Position numbers and translations under genes: made by a program. 64,000 bases of DNA from Helianthus annuus (lineage: Eukaryota > Streptophyta > Magnoliopsida > Asterales > Asteraceae). Shown piece by piece: positions 1 to 12,815 of the stretch (position 1 is its first letter; each line of letters opens with the position of its first letter). The stretch covers positions 78,679,375 through 78,743,374 of the forward strand of contig NC_035440.2 of assembly GCF_002127325.2 (NCBI RefSeq), given 5' to 3'. The notes below the pieces were generated by a model. It was not told where the DNA came from. It made no database searches and saw only the letters and a list, made by a program, of their open reading frames with translations.

Positions 1-1657
1 GTAATCTGATTTAGTAACATGTTTAGGGATAATTGGGCATGTAAGACTTGACATAGCACATAGATTACCATCCGAACATAGTTTTACGCAAACGACGCAT
101 TATAGGGGCTTATGTTACCATAATGTGTCGAAACGGGTCAAAAGCACTTAGGTAGGCCTTCCAATCAGAATGCTAGCTCTATTAAATCATACCATATGAG
201 TTGCAATACTCATTTGATTTATAGAACTTCATTCTATCCTATCTCCCGATTTAGGATCCGATTGTTTAACATAGTGATCCATACTAGGTGCCACTTGATT
301 CCTTGATTTCCCGAGCTTTGTTAGGACACTTAATCAAGGATACTTGCAATCTCAAGTGAGTACATAGTCCCCTCTTTTACTGTTTTCAACTGTTTTGGGG
401 TGAAACATATATGCCTATCTGTTATTTTCCTGATTTTAAACTATATGATTACACATGCTTAATACATATTCTTTTGACAAATTAAACAATTACCTATGGT
501 TTAAACACTGATTTTCCAAAACTTAATAAACAAATTGTTGGATTGTACCATTTTTACACATTCACCCAGCCGATTGGTAGTATGATATAGCGCTATAGGA
601 CTAGACACCCCATTCCTGTTGTATGGAATGTCAGAAACCAAATTTAAACCAAATAGAAATTGCCTTCGTGGTATTTCTATAGTCTCCAAAGTGTAGTTTG
701 ATACACTAAGGCTTTGTTGAATACCAAATCACACTCTCTTTGTATATGTTGATATACTACAAAAGTACAGTTTGATGTGCTCTCAAATGTGATATACCAA
801 AGTATATTTTGATATACTAAGTACAAAATCCAACATATGTTTTAACCTACTTTGTTATTTTAAACTAAAGTATATTTTGATATACTATCCAAAGCATAGT
901 TTGATATGCTACTATTTTCCAAAGTATAGTTTGATATACTACCTACTTTGTTATTTTAAACTAAAGTATATCTTGATATACTATCTAAAGCATAGTTGAT
1001 ATGCTACTTTTAACCAAAGCATAATTGATATGCTATTTACAAACCAAAGTATAATTTGATATACTACCAATACTTTTATTCTTAAACCAAAGTATACTTG
1101 AGATATACTACCGAAACTATTATTTTAATTACTAAAGTATATTTTGATATACTATCCATTTAACTATTTCAAAACTAAAGTATACTATGATATACTATTT
1201 GTACAAACTTTTCAAAACCAAAGTATATTTTTGTCTATACTATAAACCCGTTTTCCAAAACGACACATTTTCAGAAACAAAACTTTTACATTAGATTCAT
1301 GGCTATTTTGAAAAACATAAAACCTTTTCTCATATTATCTAAAGCCATGAATCTAATACACAAAATCCTATGTTACTCACAGGCATTTTTATGCTGACGT
1401 ACCATATTTTCATATATGTTTCAGGTACTGCTATGTGATCATTGTTGATGCACGCTACATATAGGATGGACTTGTGCCTTAGCGACTTAAAACTGAGAAA
1501 CAATTATTTGTTTTATTTTAAATTGTACCAAAACATTGAATTCAATAATTCAATAAAACAAAACTATTTAATCCATGGTTGTGAAACAATGATTCTGTTA
1601 CAACACTCCCCGACGTTTCCGCCACGTTTTGTTGTTTTACGTGGTCGGGGTGTGACA
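1..1657 (+). mobile_element. LTR X, 3' part of a chromovirus LTR
   Basis: This is the 3' portion of a long LTR, cut by the window edge. Blocks between 80 and 420 align in order with the LTRs of elements A and D: the acgcaaacgacgc motif, the 'gtgagtacatagtcccctc' block and 'ttttggggtgaaacat'. The right end has the family terminus: a stem formed by actccccgac and gtcggggtgt around gtttccgcc, ending in TGTGACA at 1657. No coding sequence is present. The flank at 1658 is not a PBS but the interior of the LTR of element A, so X was joined to A by recombination or deletion rather than by insertion. Confidence 0.75.
689..1245. repeat. Array of about 15 AT-rich imperfect palindromes in LTR X
   Basis: Units of about 21 bp follow the consensus AAAGTATAnTTTGATATACTA. 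The arms AGTATA and TATACT are inverted. Several units carry compensating changes in both arms (AGCATA with TATGCT at about 890, 986 and 1015), which keeps the palindrome. Spacing is irregular (about 20-60 bp), so this is a dispersed motif array rather than a strict tandem satellite. Confidence 0.85.
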
Positions 1658-4046
1658 TCCGTAAGTCTTCTTTCGCTCTTTTATTCACTTTTCGAGTCCG
1701 AAAGTTAACATTTTGTTGACTTTCTGCATTGACCAGCTTATGGTCGATGCGAAGTTCATGGAACTTCATAACGTGAGCGTGATCACGATGGTTATAGTCC
1801 GTAGTGACTATACCTACTGATCACCACGTTATCTAGGCTCAGTGACGAGTCGTCGTTTCGGCCAAAATGTGCATTCTTGCATATTTTGTAACCAAACTAC
1901 TCGTGGGCATCAAAGCCGTTTGTTTTGATGTCAAACCTGTTTTCAAACTTAGTTAAGCATGTTCTAACATGCTTAGCTCGTCACTTTTAGTTTAGTGCTT
2001 ATATAGGGTCGTAAGGTAAGCGATCTAAACCATCGCTTATACTTTCGAACCCGACCCATTTGGTCGATCTTTAGGATCCGACCAAACATATTAGGTGACC
2101 ATAGCTATAACCTTCCGAGGTTATACCTTGTGGTCACAATGTTAGGCGTTCCAGACGCGTTCTACGCGAACGACGCGTAAGGTAGCATAAGCTACCTAAA
2201 CGGGTCGTGATGAACCGTAAGCACTTAGGTTAAGTTTCATTTTAGTATGTAGGCTTTGTTAAACCATATTACACGAGTCTCCATACTCGTTTGGTTACGA
2301 ACCCGCGTACTATCCGATCCTTCCGATTTGGTCCGGTATATTAACATAGCTACCTATTAGGTGCCGTTGATATTCCGTGATCTTTAGCATTATCTGGTTA
2401 TTATACAAGGAACTCAAAGCAATCTCAGGTGAGTACATAGAACCCCATCTTTTACATGTTTTCGAGGATTCAATGTGAGTATATTGAACCCCTCTTTTAC
2501 TGTTTTCCAAACTGTTTTGGGGTGAAACACATGTGCCTATCTGTTACTTTCATGCTTTCCATGTTTTCACATCGTATATCTGCTATGCTCATTAGTACAT
2601 TATAGTACATGATTTCATTACATTTTATGCTATGTATGCCCATTGTGTGCGTACTTAGTACATTGATTTACATTACATTTCTGCTGCATATGTTTACTCA
2701 GCATATGGGCACATCGATTTACATGAACATTTCTGTTGCATATGTTTACTCAGCATATGGACACATTGATTTACATAAACATTTCTGCTTTGTATGTTTA
2801 CTTAGCATACTTAGTACAATTGTTTACATCACATGCCTTCATTTTGTTATGACATTTGGTTTGTTTAACATGGAACAATACATTCATTAACATTAGCTAC
2901 GCCGTTCGTTAGTAGGTAGTGGTACCATAGGAATTGACAACTCCCATTCCTGAAGTCCTGGGTTTGATAGGACTGGAAGGAATGACCGAATTCGATATAC
3001 ATAACTTAGATAAATCTTTAATTTGTTTAAGGGTTTATCGCCGCAGTCTCAAGGCTTGGATGTATGCATAGTTTACAATACCACATAAATGTTAATATCA
3101 ATAGAGCATGCATTTTCCGCAGAACATAACGTTGATTTAAACCACGTTTTACTTCAACGACTTGTTTTGTGCATATGGTTTAAGTTGATACATTTCGCTT
3201 ACCATACATGATACATTTTGGGATTACACATTACATGATTTACATTGAACATAAACACGTTGACATTGACATACACATTTGGTGGTTTACATTGAACATA
3301 AACATTTGACATGGTTTACACAATAACACTTGACATTTGGTTTATACATGAACAATTTACATGATGGATTGGTTTGGGTAAATGGTTCGGGTAACGTGGA
3401 GTATATAATATGATGCAAACATGGTGGATACGCCGCTGGTACTTCCTATATATAAATGTTTGTATAATATTACATATCTTAGCGTTATCTAAATCATTTC
3501 AGTTTAGACATATAACATTTTATACAAATAACATACTTTTCATGAAACATTGTCTTACAAAACAACTTATTATATTCAACTCATTTTACTTGGTTACTCG
3601 TTTAACCTTGCACTTATCCATACATATCATCTGATGATTTCGTTTTTCAAATGATTTACAAAGCAAGACAAAGCACAAGGTTCATGACTGACTGTTATTA
3701 AACATTCTTTAAACTCAAGTCATGAATCCCATTTTCACAAAAACTATGTATTTCACAGGCATTTTTATGCTGACGTACCTACTTTCACATGTGTTTTCAG
3801 GAGCTGTTCCATAGGACGATGAACACGACACTAGGGCGGACCTGTGCCTTAGAGACTAAAACTGAAGATAGACTTAGTTAACTATGTTTTAAACTCTTTG
3901 TTTTCCTGTTTAAGACAATGTACTACCCTTGTTTAATAAATAAAATGTAACTTTAATTTCCATGGTTGTATAACAATTAATTCTGTCCACGACACTCCCC
4001 GGCGTTTCCGCCGCGGTTGCATGTTACACGCGGCCGGGGTGTGACA
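1658..4046 (+). mobile_element. Element A 5' LTR, lacking its first ~1.2 kb (U3)
   Basis: It matches 10426-12815 of the complete LTR almost base for base and ends in GGGGTGTGACA. The first 1194 bases of the LTR, including the TATA box and the promoter-proximal hairpin seen at 10079-10316, are absent and replaced by LTR X. This copy should therefore lack its own promoter. It contains a repeated ~50-bp block around 2690-2810 with 'gtttactcagcatatgg'. Confidence 0.85.
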
Positions 4047-4053
4047 GAAGAGT

Positions 4054-4067
4054 TGGTATCAGAGCCA
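4054..4067 (+). other. Primer binding site of element A, initiator tRNA-Met
   Basis: TGGTATCAGAGCCA lies 7 bases after the LTR end. It matches 14 bases of the complement of the 3' end of plant initiator tRNA-Met. The second copy is at 12823-12836. Confidence 0.9.
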
Positions 4068-4670
4068 TTGGTTATAGGGAATTAGGTTATTAGTAATGCT
4101 TTGACCTAGACTATAACTTTCTAGGACCCTAACATAAGTTATCTTGTGTTTACAGTTTAAAACATGCACATCACCTATCCTTAGGTGATAACCACAACGG
4201 GAACTTCGGTTCCGAATCCGCTTTGAAAATTAATCATCTGTTCTAGGATGATTGATTACTAGGTTTTGAACCCTCTGTTATAAGGTTTTGAACCCTCTGT
4301 TATATGGTTTTGAACCTCTTTGGATTTCAAAAATCCCGTCAAAGTTTTGGGTTAATAGTGTGAACACGTGCGAACTGGAAGAGTGAATGCTGTACCCTGG
4401 GTTTTCTGTCTAAGGCTAGAGTGTTCGTACAAATCCACATAATCGGACCAGTCACTCTTACCTGGGAACTCTTGGGGTGAGTGTTCACTTATAGGCGAGC
4501 ATGTCTTCGCGATACACTAATCCTGACCCATTTACTTTGACTAGACATTTCATGTCGCTTATTTGCTTTGCGATGCATAACCGCCATCTTTGCTTTCGTT
4601 GATTTTGCTTCATCTCATTCTCTTCATCCAATCATCTCACTCGTTTCATTTCATGTTTTTCTCTTCTAGA
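4068..4670 (+). other. 5' untranslated leader of element A
   Basis: Non-coding leader between the PBS and the gag ATG at 4671. It holds a short tandem repeat at about 4259-4320 (ggttttgaaccctctgttat, period 22, about 2.5 units), also present in the second copy near 13028-13090. Related leaders occur in element D (36118-36761), which suggests a conserved packaging or regulatory leader. Confidence 0.6.
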
Positions 4671-7600
4671 ATGCCTCCTCGACGCGACAACCAGATAGCT
4701 ACTGCCGAGCTGGCGGAGATTATTGCGCAGCAGATGGCTGCTCAATTTCCAAATCTCTTTGCTCAATGGAACCAGGCCAACAACAACAACAATGGTACAT
4801 GCAAATACAAGGATTTTAGCTCGGCTAAGCCACTCAAGTTTAGTGGTTCTGAGGGAGCAACTGGGCTTCTTCAGTGGTTCGAGAGCATCGAGAACACTTT
4901 CCGACATGTGCAGTGTCCTGACAATCGCAAAGTCGAGTTTTCTTCAAGCGTGTTTCAGAAGAGGGCTCTTACATGGTGGAATGGGGTTATGAGAGATCAA
5001 GGTGCAGAAGTTGCTCTAGCTCAGACATGGGCTGAACTGAGAGCTCTTATGATGAGGGAGTTTTGTCCTCGACATGAACAACGAGCGTTGGAGAAAGAAT
5101 TTGATGTTTTGAAGCAAGATAGTGGCGAGCACAGGGCTTATACGGATAGGTTTGAGGAGTTGAGTCTTCTTTGCCCAACTATGGTTACCCCACTCGATAA
5201 GGCCATCGAAAGGTACATCGACGGCCTACCTGACTCAGTACAAGACATCCTCACTGGTAGCAACCCTACCACACTCCGTCAGGCAATCGAGTTATCAGCG
5301 ACACTGACTGAGTCGCAGATTCGGAAGAATAAGCTACACAGGAAGGGTGACAAGGGCAAGAAACAGTCGGCTGACAAGGAAGATAGCAAGAAAGGTCAAA
5401 ACAAGAAGGGGAAGGATTCTGGTTCCTCAAGGGGGTCAAGGAAGCGTAAGGCTTCCCAAAACTATGTTGTCACTGCCCAAGCAAACCAGGCAGCTCCCAA
5501 CCAGCCTCCAGCAAAGAAGCCCTATTCAGGGAGTGCACCTTTGTGCAATCGATGCAACAGTCACCACCAGCCACAATATCAGTGCCGTTTCTGTACTAAC
5601 TGTGGGAAGTCGGGTCATCTTGCCGATGTTTGTCGGTTTGCTCAGAATCACGCAGTCCAGAACCCTGCTCAACAAGTTGCTCAGCAACAGGGTTAGGCTG
5701 CACGACCAAACTACCCACCAGGTGCATGTTATAATTGTGGGGATCTGACCCACTACAGAAATCGGTGTCCAAGACTAGTCAACCAGAACCAGAATGCAAA
5801 CCAGAATCCGGCACCGGCTCGAGGTCGAGTCTTCAACATGAATGCACAAGAAGCACAAGCAGACAACGAGGTGGTGAACGGTACGTTCTTTATTAATAAT
5901 CAGCCAGCATCTGTTCTTTTTGATTCGGGTGCCGACAAGAGCTTTGTGTCATTGTCTTTTGAGACAATGCTTTGCGTGTCTAGAACGAAACTAGGTAAAC
6001 CTTTGACAGTAGAGGTTGCCAGTGGTGAACCCATTGTTCTTAATTCTGTTCTACGCAACTGCCAGTTGAACCTTAACGACCATATTTTTCCTATTGACCT
6101 CACGCCAATGCAACTTGGAAGCTTCGACGTTATTGTGGGAATGGATTGGTTATCCAAGCATCGCGCAGAGATAGTTTGTTTTGAGAAGATTGTTCGTGTA
6201 CCGCTATCGACAGGTGAGATCCTACAGGTCCATGGTGAGAAGCCTGCCGGTGGTCTCAAACTCATGTCCTGTTTTAAAGCACGGAAGTATCTGCGAAAGC
6301 ACTATGTAGCCTTTTTAGCACATGTTACAGCAGATAAGGGCAAGGGTAAGTGTATTTCAGATATTCCTGTCGTTCGGGATTATTCCGAAGTATTCCCTGA
6401 AGACTTACCTGGTCTACCTCCAGCACGCCAAGTCGAGTTCCGTATTGATCTCGTACCTGGTGCAAATCCCGTTGCCAAAGCTCCATATCGTCTTGCACCG
6501 TCCGAGATGCAAGAGTTGTCTAAACAGCTGCAGGAACTCTCCGACAAAGGTTTTATCCGTCCTAGCTTTTCACCTTGGGGTGCTCCCGTTCTCTTTGTAA
6601 AGAAGAAGGATGGATCATTTAGGATGTGTATCGATTATCGTGAGCTTAACAAGCTTACCATCAAAAATCGATATCCCCTACCTCGCATTGATGATCTCTT
6701 TGATCAATTACAGGGCGCATCTTATTTTTCAAAGATTGATCTACGATCTGGATATCATCAGCTTCGTGTACATGAAGAAGACATTCCCAAGACAGCGTTC
6801 CGTACTCGTTATGGACATTACGAGTTCACAGTCATGCCATTCGGTTTGACTAATGCTCCTGCTGTTTTCATGGACTTAATGAATAGGGTCTGCAAGCCTT
6901 ATTTAGATAAGTTCATCATCGTTTTCAATGACGACATTTTGATATATTCTAAGACGCGAGCTGATCATGAGCAACATCTCCGTCTTACTTTGGATCTCCT
7001 AAAGAAAGAACAACTTTTCGCCAAATTCTCCAAGTGTGAATTCTGGCTTAAAGAGGTTCAATTCTTAGGATATATTGTCAACGAACAAGGTATTCATGTA
7101 GATCCCTCCAAGATCAGTGCGATTAGGGATTGGGATACACCTACTACTCCTACTGAAGTTCGTTCTTTTCTTGGTCTAGCGGGTTATTACCGCCGCTTCA
7201 TAGAAAATTTCTCAAAGATTGCAGTTCCTCTAACTGCTCTAACTCAGAAGAACAAGCCATTTGATTGGGGAGTCAAACAAGAGGAAGCGTTTCAGACTTT
7301 GAAACAAAAGCTTTGCGACGCGCCTATCCTAACATTGCCTGAGGGCAACGATGATTTCATCGTTTATTGCGACGCATCTAAATTAGGACTTGGCTGCGTC
7401 CTGATGCAAAGAAACAAAGTCATAGCATACGCATCAAGGCAGTTGAAGATACATGAGAAAAACTACACCACTCATGATCTTGAGTTGGGTGCAGTTGTCT
7501 TCGCTCTTAAGATTTGGAGACACTACTTGTACGGTACAAAATGTGTGGTTTTCACTGACCACAAGAGTCTTCAACACATCTTCAACCAGAAAGAACTCAA

Positions 7601-9197
7601 CATGAGGCAAAGACGTTGGGTTGAACTCCTAAACGACTACGACTGCGAGATTCGCTACCATCCTGGTAAGGCGAATGTCGTAGCCGATGCATTGAGTCGC
7701 AAGGAACGTACTAAGCTTCATTGTGTTCATGTCCAATCTGTTATTCAAACCGACATCCAAGCACGTATTTCTCAGGCTCAACAAGCTTGTGTTTCGCAAG
7801 GTTTGATGGATAAGGAGTTTCCTTATCACATAACACCTGCTCTTGAACTGAAGGACAATGGATCGTACTATTTCATGGACCGTTTGTGGGTCCCAAGCCA
7901 AGATGATCTTCGTACCTTGCTTATGGATGAAGCCCATAAGTCTCATTATTCTATTCACCCTGGCATAGATAAGATGTATAAGGATCTTCGTATTCAGTAT
8001 TGGTGGCCTGGTATGAAGAAAGACATTGCCTTATACGTATCCAAATGCCTTACTTGTCTTAAGGTTAAGGCAGAACATCAGCGTCCTTCTGGTTTATTGG
8101 AACAACCAGAGATCCCAGTTTGGAAATGGGAAAACATTACTATGGATCTCATTACTAAACTCCCGCGCACAAAGAAAGGTCATGATGCCATCTGGGTAAT
8201 CGTTGATCGTCTCACCAAGTCAGCGCATTTCTTGCCAATCCGTGAGGATTATTCGGCTGACAAACTTGCTCAAATCTACGTGGATGAAATTGTAGCTAGA
8301 CATGGTGTTCCTTTGAGCATCATTTCTGACAGAGATGCTCGTTTCACTTCTCATTTTTGGAGAACCATGCAATCTGCTATGGGGTTCTAACTTAATCTGA
8401 GCACAGCTTATCATCCGCAAACGGATGGTCAATCTGAAAGAACAAACCAGACACTAGAGGATATGCTTAGAGCTTGTGTGATCGACTTTGGTGGTAGTTG
8501 GGATTCACATCTTCCGTTGATTGAATTCTCCTACAACAACAGTTATCACTCCAGCATCAACATGGCTCCTTTCGAGGCTCTCTATGGTCGAAAATGTCGT
8601 TCACCAGTCTGCTGGAATGAGATTGGCGAGGCTCAGCTTACTGGACCTGCCCTCATTTTAGAGACAACAGAAAAGGTAAAGAAAGTTCGTGATAACCTTC
8701 AGACAGCTAGAAACCGTCAAAAGAGTTACGCGGACCTAAAACGCAAACCCTTGGATTTTCAAGTCGGTGATGGTGTATTACTTAAGGTCTCACCTTGGAA
8801 AGGTGTGATCAGATTTGGAAAGAAAGGAAAACTTGCACCTAGATACGTTGGACCATTTAGGATCGTCGAAAGAATCGGTAAGGTAGCCTACAGACTTGAG
8901 TTACCTCCTGAACTTGGAAATGTTCATCCAACCTTTCACGTGTCCAATCTCAAGAGGTGTTTAGCTGATGAAAACCTCCACATACCGCTTGATGAAATTC
9001 GTGTTGATAAAACACTGAAGTTTGTTGAGAAACCGGTAGAAATCATGGAACGTGAAGTCAAGTGGCTTAAACGCAAGCGCATTCCTTTGGTCAAGGTTTG
9101 TTGGGAATCTAAGCGTGGACCCGAGTTTACTTGGGAACGTGAAGACCAAATGAAGGCAAAATATCCGCATCTTTTTCCATCAGTTTCCTCTAAATAA
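4671..9197 (+). pseudogene. Element A gag-pol polyprotein with two in-frame stops
   Basis: One reading frame of 1508 codons plus stop encodes the whole chromovirus polyprotein. It starts at the MPPRR methionine. Gag contains the retrotransposon-gag core (WWNGVM, about residue 100) and two CCHC knuckles (about 305-323 and 353-367). Protease has DSGAD at residue 418. RT has the DD pair at 754-755, preceded by Asn where Ile is usual (FNDD). RNase H has YCDAS near 901. Integrase has an HHCC finger near 1089 and the catalytic triad D1159, D1220 and E1256, an exact DD35E spacing. A chromodomain occupies the last ~50 residues (KRIPLVK, then TWEREDQM). The frame is open except for TAG at 5694 (CAG in the second copy) and TAA at 8388, between the second Asp and the Glu of integrase. 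Both stops are simple point changes, so the copy is dead but young. Confidence 0.9.
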
Positions 9198-9231
9198 ATT
9201 TCGGGACGAAATTTCCACAAGTAGGGGAGAC
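9196..9231 (+). other. Palindromic AAATTTCG-GGA-CGAAATTT motif and polypurine tract of element A
   Basis: Right after the pol stop lies AAATTTCGGGACGAAATTT (9196-9214), with 8-bp perfect arms around GGA. The polypurine tract AGTAGGGGAGA follows, next to the LTR start at 9232. The same arrangement is seen in C and D and, mutated, in B. Confidence 0.8.
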
Positions 9232-10078
9232 TGTAACATTTGTGCTTGTAATCATTGTGAACAGTTCAATTATCAATAAAATAATGTTATTTGATCCCAA
9301 TGTTTGTTTGGTTGTGTTTTACATTTTTCATGTTTTGACTTTTGTTCAAATCCAACCTCTACATCGCTTTCTAGAGAATTATACGCAAACTGGTGCGTAA
9401 ACGTACTCAGTTTAATGCGACAAATACTCCGGAACATCAACATATACTCAACGTACCTTAAATAACCATTACATAACTTAGAAATAAGTTTTGAAGGCTT
9501 TGGTATAGCAAAAACAAGTTAATTCGCTTACAGGGACTAAACTTGACAAACTGCGAAAGTATGCCAACAGGAACTGTAACGAACATTTCGGAACATATCC
9601 ATAAGTTAAACATACCATAAATATCCTTTACATAGCTTAGAAATAGGCTTGGAGGGGTTTGGTATGCTAAAACAAACTTTTGGATCATTCAGGGACTAAA
9701 AGTGTCAAAAAGTGCATAAGTTTGCACTTTCGCGCATAACTTACGTTCTGAATACATCCGGACATCCAAAAATTTATGTAAGCATCCTTATATTATGCCT
9801 TAGTGTTTGGCATGAGAAAAATCCATTCGTCGCGTCATTTGGACCGTCTTTCACACTTATGCGCATTCCGTCGTAATTAAGCGAACATCGCGATCGTACG
9901 GCCAAACAAACCGACATCCGACATATTTTTGGGCATGTTTCATGTCCACAATGTTTAGGCATCATTTTAGGGCCTTAAAGTTGGCTTTACAGGTCTTAGA
10001 AGGGCTGAAAATAGCTTAAACACGCAACAGGGACCAAATATGTAAATTCTGCAAGTGGTGCAGATCAGACGGGACCAG

Positions 10079-10119
10079 GCGGCCCGCGTAAGATCTGCAC
10101 GCACTTTCACGCGGGCCGC
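10079..10119 (+). promoter_or_regulatory. GC-rich hairpin in element A U3
   Basis: GCGGCCCGCGT (10079-10089) and ACGCGGGCCGC (10109-10119) are perfect 11-base inverted arms with a 19-base loop, about 190 bases upstream of the TATA box. Element D has a related hairpin (GCGTAAG and CTTACGC, 33330-33356). Confidence 0.7.
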
Positions 10120-10308
10120 GTGAGGGTGTCTGATAGAAAATATTTTGCATTTAATGCAGTTTGGCCCTTCGTTCGATCAAGGGGCGATGCCCTTTCACCA
10201 TATTAAGAGCCAAGAGCCAATATCTGACTTACCACAAGAATTTGACAAGTGTACGCTCGAGATCGCGGCACGATATTCGATAAACGATCCTAACGGTTCC
10301 ACTTTTCC

Positions 10309-10316
10309 TATAAATA
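10309..10316 (+). promoter_or_regulatory. TATA box of the element A LTR
   Basis: TATAAATA in the context cctaTAAATAcccc, about 1080 bases into the LTR. The same context marks the probable U3/R junction in D and E. Confidence 0.65.
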
Positions 10317-12815
10317 CCCCCCCCCCCTTTTGTGTAAAAACCCACAAGAATCAGATCTAAAGCTCTAAGTTGGAACCATTGTTTCATACCTGAGCTATTT
10401 GATCTAGATTAGCACTCGGGGACCCTCCGTAAGTCTTCTTTCGCTCTTTTATTCGCTTTTTGAGTCCGAAAGTCAACATTTTGTTGACTTTCTGCATTGA
10501 CCAGCTTATGGTCGATGCGAAGTTCATGGAACTTCATAACGTGAGCGTGATCACGATGGTTATAGTCCGTAGTGACTATACCTACTGATCACCACGTTAT
10601 CTAGGCTCAGTGACGAGTCGTAGTTTCGGCCAAAATGTGCATTCTTGCATATTTTGTAACCAAACTACTCGTGGGCATCAAAGCCGTTTGTTTTGATGTC
10701 AAACCTGTTTTCAAACTTAGTTAAGCATGTTCTAACATGCTTAGCTCGTCACTTTTAGTTTAGTGCTTATATAGGGTCGTAAGGTAAGCGATCTAAACCA
10801 TCGCTTACACTTTCGAACCCGACCCATTTGGTCGATCTTTAGGATCCGACCAAACATATTAGGTGACCATAGCTATAACCTTCCGAGGTTATACCTTGTG
10901 GTCACAATGTTAGGCGTTCCAGACGCGTTCTACGCGAACGACGCGTAAGGTAGCATAAGCTACCTAAACGGGTCGTGATGGACCGTAAGCACTTAGGTTA
11001 AGTTTCATTTTAGTATGTAGGCTTTGTTAAACCATATTACACGAGTCTCCATACTCGTTTGGTTTACGAACCCGCGTACTATCCGATCCTTCCGATTTGG
11101 TCCGGTATATTAACATAGCTACCTATTAGGTGCCGTTGATATTCCGTGATCTTTAGCATTATCTGGTTATTATACAAGGAACTCAAAGCAATCTCAGGTG
11201 AGTACATAGAACCCCATCTTTTACATGTTTTCGAGGATTCAATGTGAGTACATTGAACCCCTCTTTTACTGTTTTCCAAACTGTTTTGGGGTGAAACACA
11301 TGTGCCTATCTGTTACTTTCATGCTTTCCATGTTTTCACATCGTATATATGCTATGCTCATTAGTACATTATAGTACATGATTTCATTACATTTTATGCT
11401 ATGTATGCCCATTGTGTGCGTACTTAGTACATTGATTTACATTACATTTCTGCTGCATATGTTTACTCAGCATATGGGCACATCGATTTACATGAACATT
11501 TCAGTTGCATATGTTTACTCAGCATATGGACACATTGATTTACATAAACATTTCTGCTTTGTATGTTTACTTAGCATACTTAGTGCAATTGTTTACATCA
11601 CATGCCTTCATTTTGTTATGACATTTGGTTTGTTTAACATGGAACAATACATTCATTAACATTAGCTACGCCGTTCGTTAGTAGGTAGTGGTACCATAGG
11701 AATTGACAACTCCCATTCCTGAAGTCCTGGGTTTGATAGGACTGGAAGGAATGACCGAATTCGATATACATAACTTAGATAAACCTTTAATTTGTTTAAG
11801 GGTTTATCGCCGCAGTCTCAAGGCTTGGATGTATGCATAGTTTACAATACCACATAAATGTTAATATCAATAGAGCATGCATTTTCCGCAGAACATAACG
11901 TTGATTTAAACCACGTTTTACTTCAACGACTTGTTTTGTGCATATGGTTTAAGTTGATACATTTCGCTTACCATACATGATACATTTTGGGATTACACAT
12001 TACATGATTTACATTGAACATAAACACGTTGACATTGACATACACATTTGGTGGTTTACATTGAACATAAACATTTGACATGGTTTACACAATAACACTT
12101 GACATTTGGTTTATACATGAACAATTTACATGATGGATTGGTTTGGGTAAATGGTTCGGGTAACGTGGAGTATATAATATGATGCAAACATGGTAGATAC
12201 GCCGCTGGTACTTCCTATATATAAATGTTTGTATAATATTACATATCTTAGCGTTATCTAAATCATTTCAGTTTAGACATATAACATTTTATACAAATAA
12301 CATACTTTTCATGAAACATTGTCTTACAAAACAACTTATTATATTCAACTCATTTTACTTGGTTACTCGTTTAACCTTGCACTTATCCATACATATCATC
12401 TGATGATTACGTTTTTCAAATGATTTACAAAGCAAGACAAAGCACAAGGTTCATGACTGACTGTTATTAAACATTCTTCAAACTCAAGTCATGAATCCCA
12501 TTTTCACAAAAACTATGTATCTCACAGGCATTTTTATGCTGACGTACCTACTTTCACATGTGTTTTCAGGAGCTGTTCCACAGGACGATGAACACGACAC
12601 TAGGGCGGACCTGTGCCTTAGAGACTAAAACTAAAGATAGACTTAGTTAACTATGTTATAAACTCTTTGTTTTCCTGTTTAAGACAATGTACTACCCTTG
12701 TTTAATAAATAAAATGTAACTTTAATTTCCATGGTTGTATAACAATTAATTCTGTCCACGACACTCCCCGGCGTTTCCGCCGCGGTTGCATGTTACACGC
12801 GGCCGGGGTGTGACA

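Larger units (their letters stand above)
9232..12815 (+). mobile_element. Complete LTR of element A (3584 bp)
   Basis: It starts TGTAACATTTGTGC after the polypurine tract and ends GGGGTGTGACA before a PBS. It serves as 3' LTR of the first internal region and 5' LTR of the second. U3 carries a GC-rich hairpin (10079-10119) and a TATA box. The U5 end forms a stem from actccccggc and gccggggtgt around tttccgcc. A C-run is present at 10317-10327. Confidence 0.9.

Noticed and set aside
689..1245. CRISPR-like array
   Set aside because: Units are palindromes with irregular spacing and no uniform spacers; a plant nuclear context.
2609..2890. 93-codon ORF in the element A LTR (also 11378-11659)
   Set aside because: It is made from AT-rich LTR repeats; both copies exist only because the LTR is duplicated.
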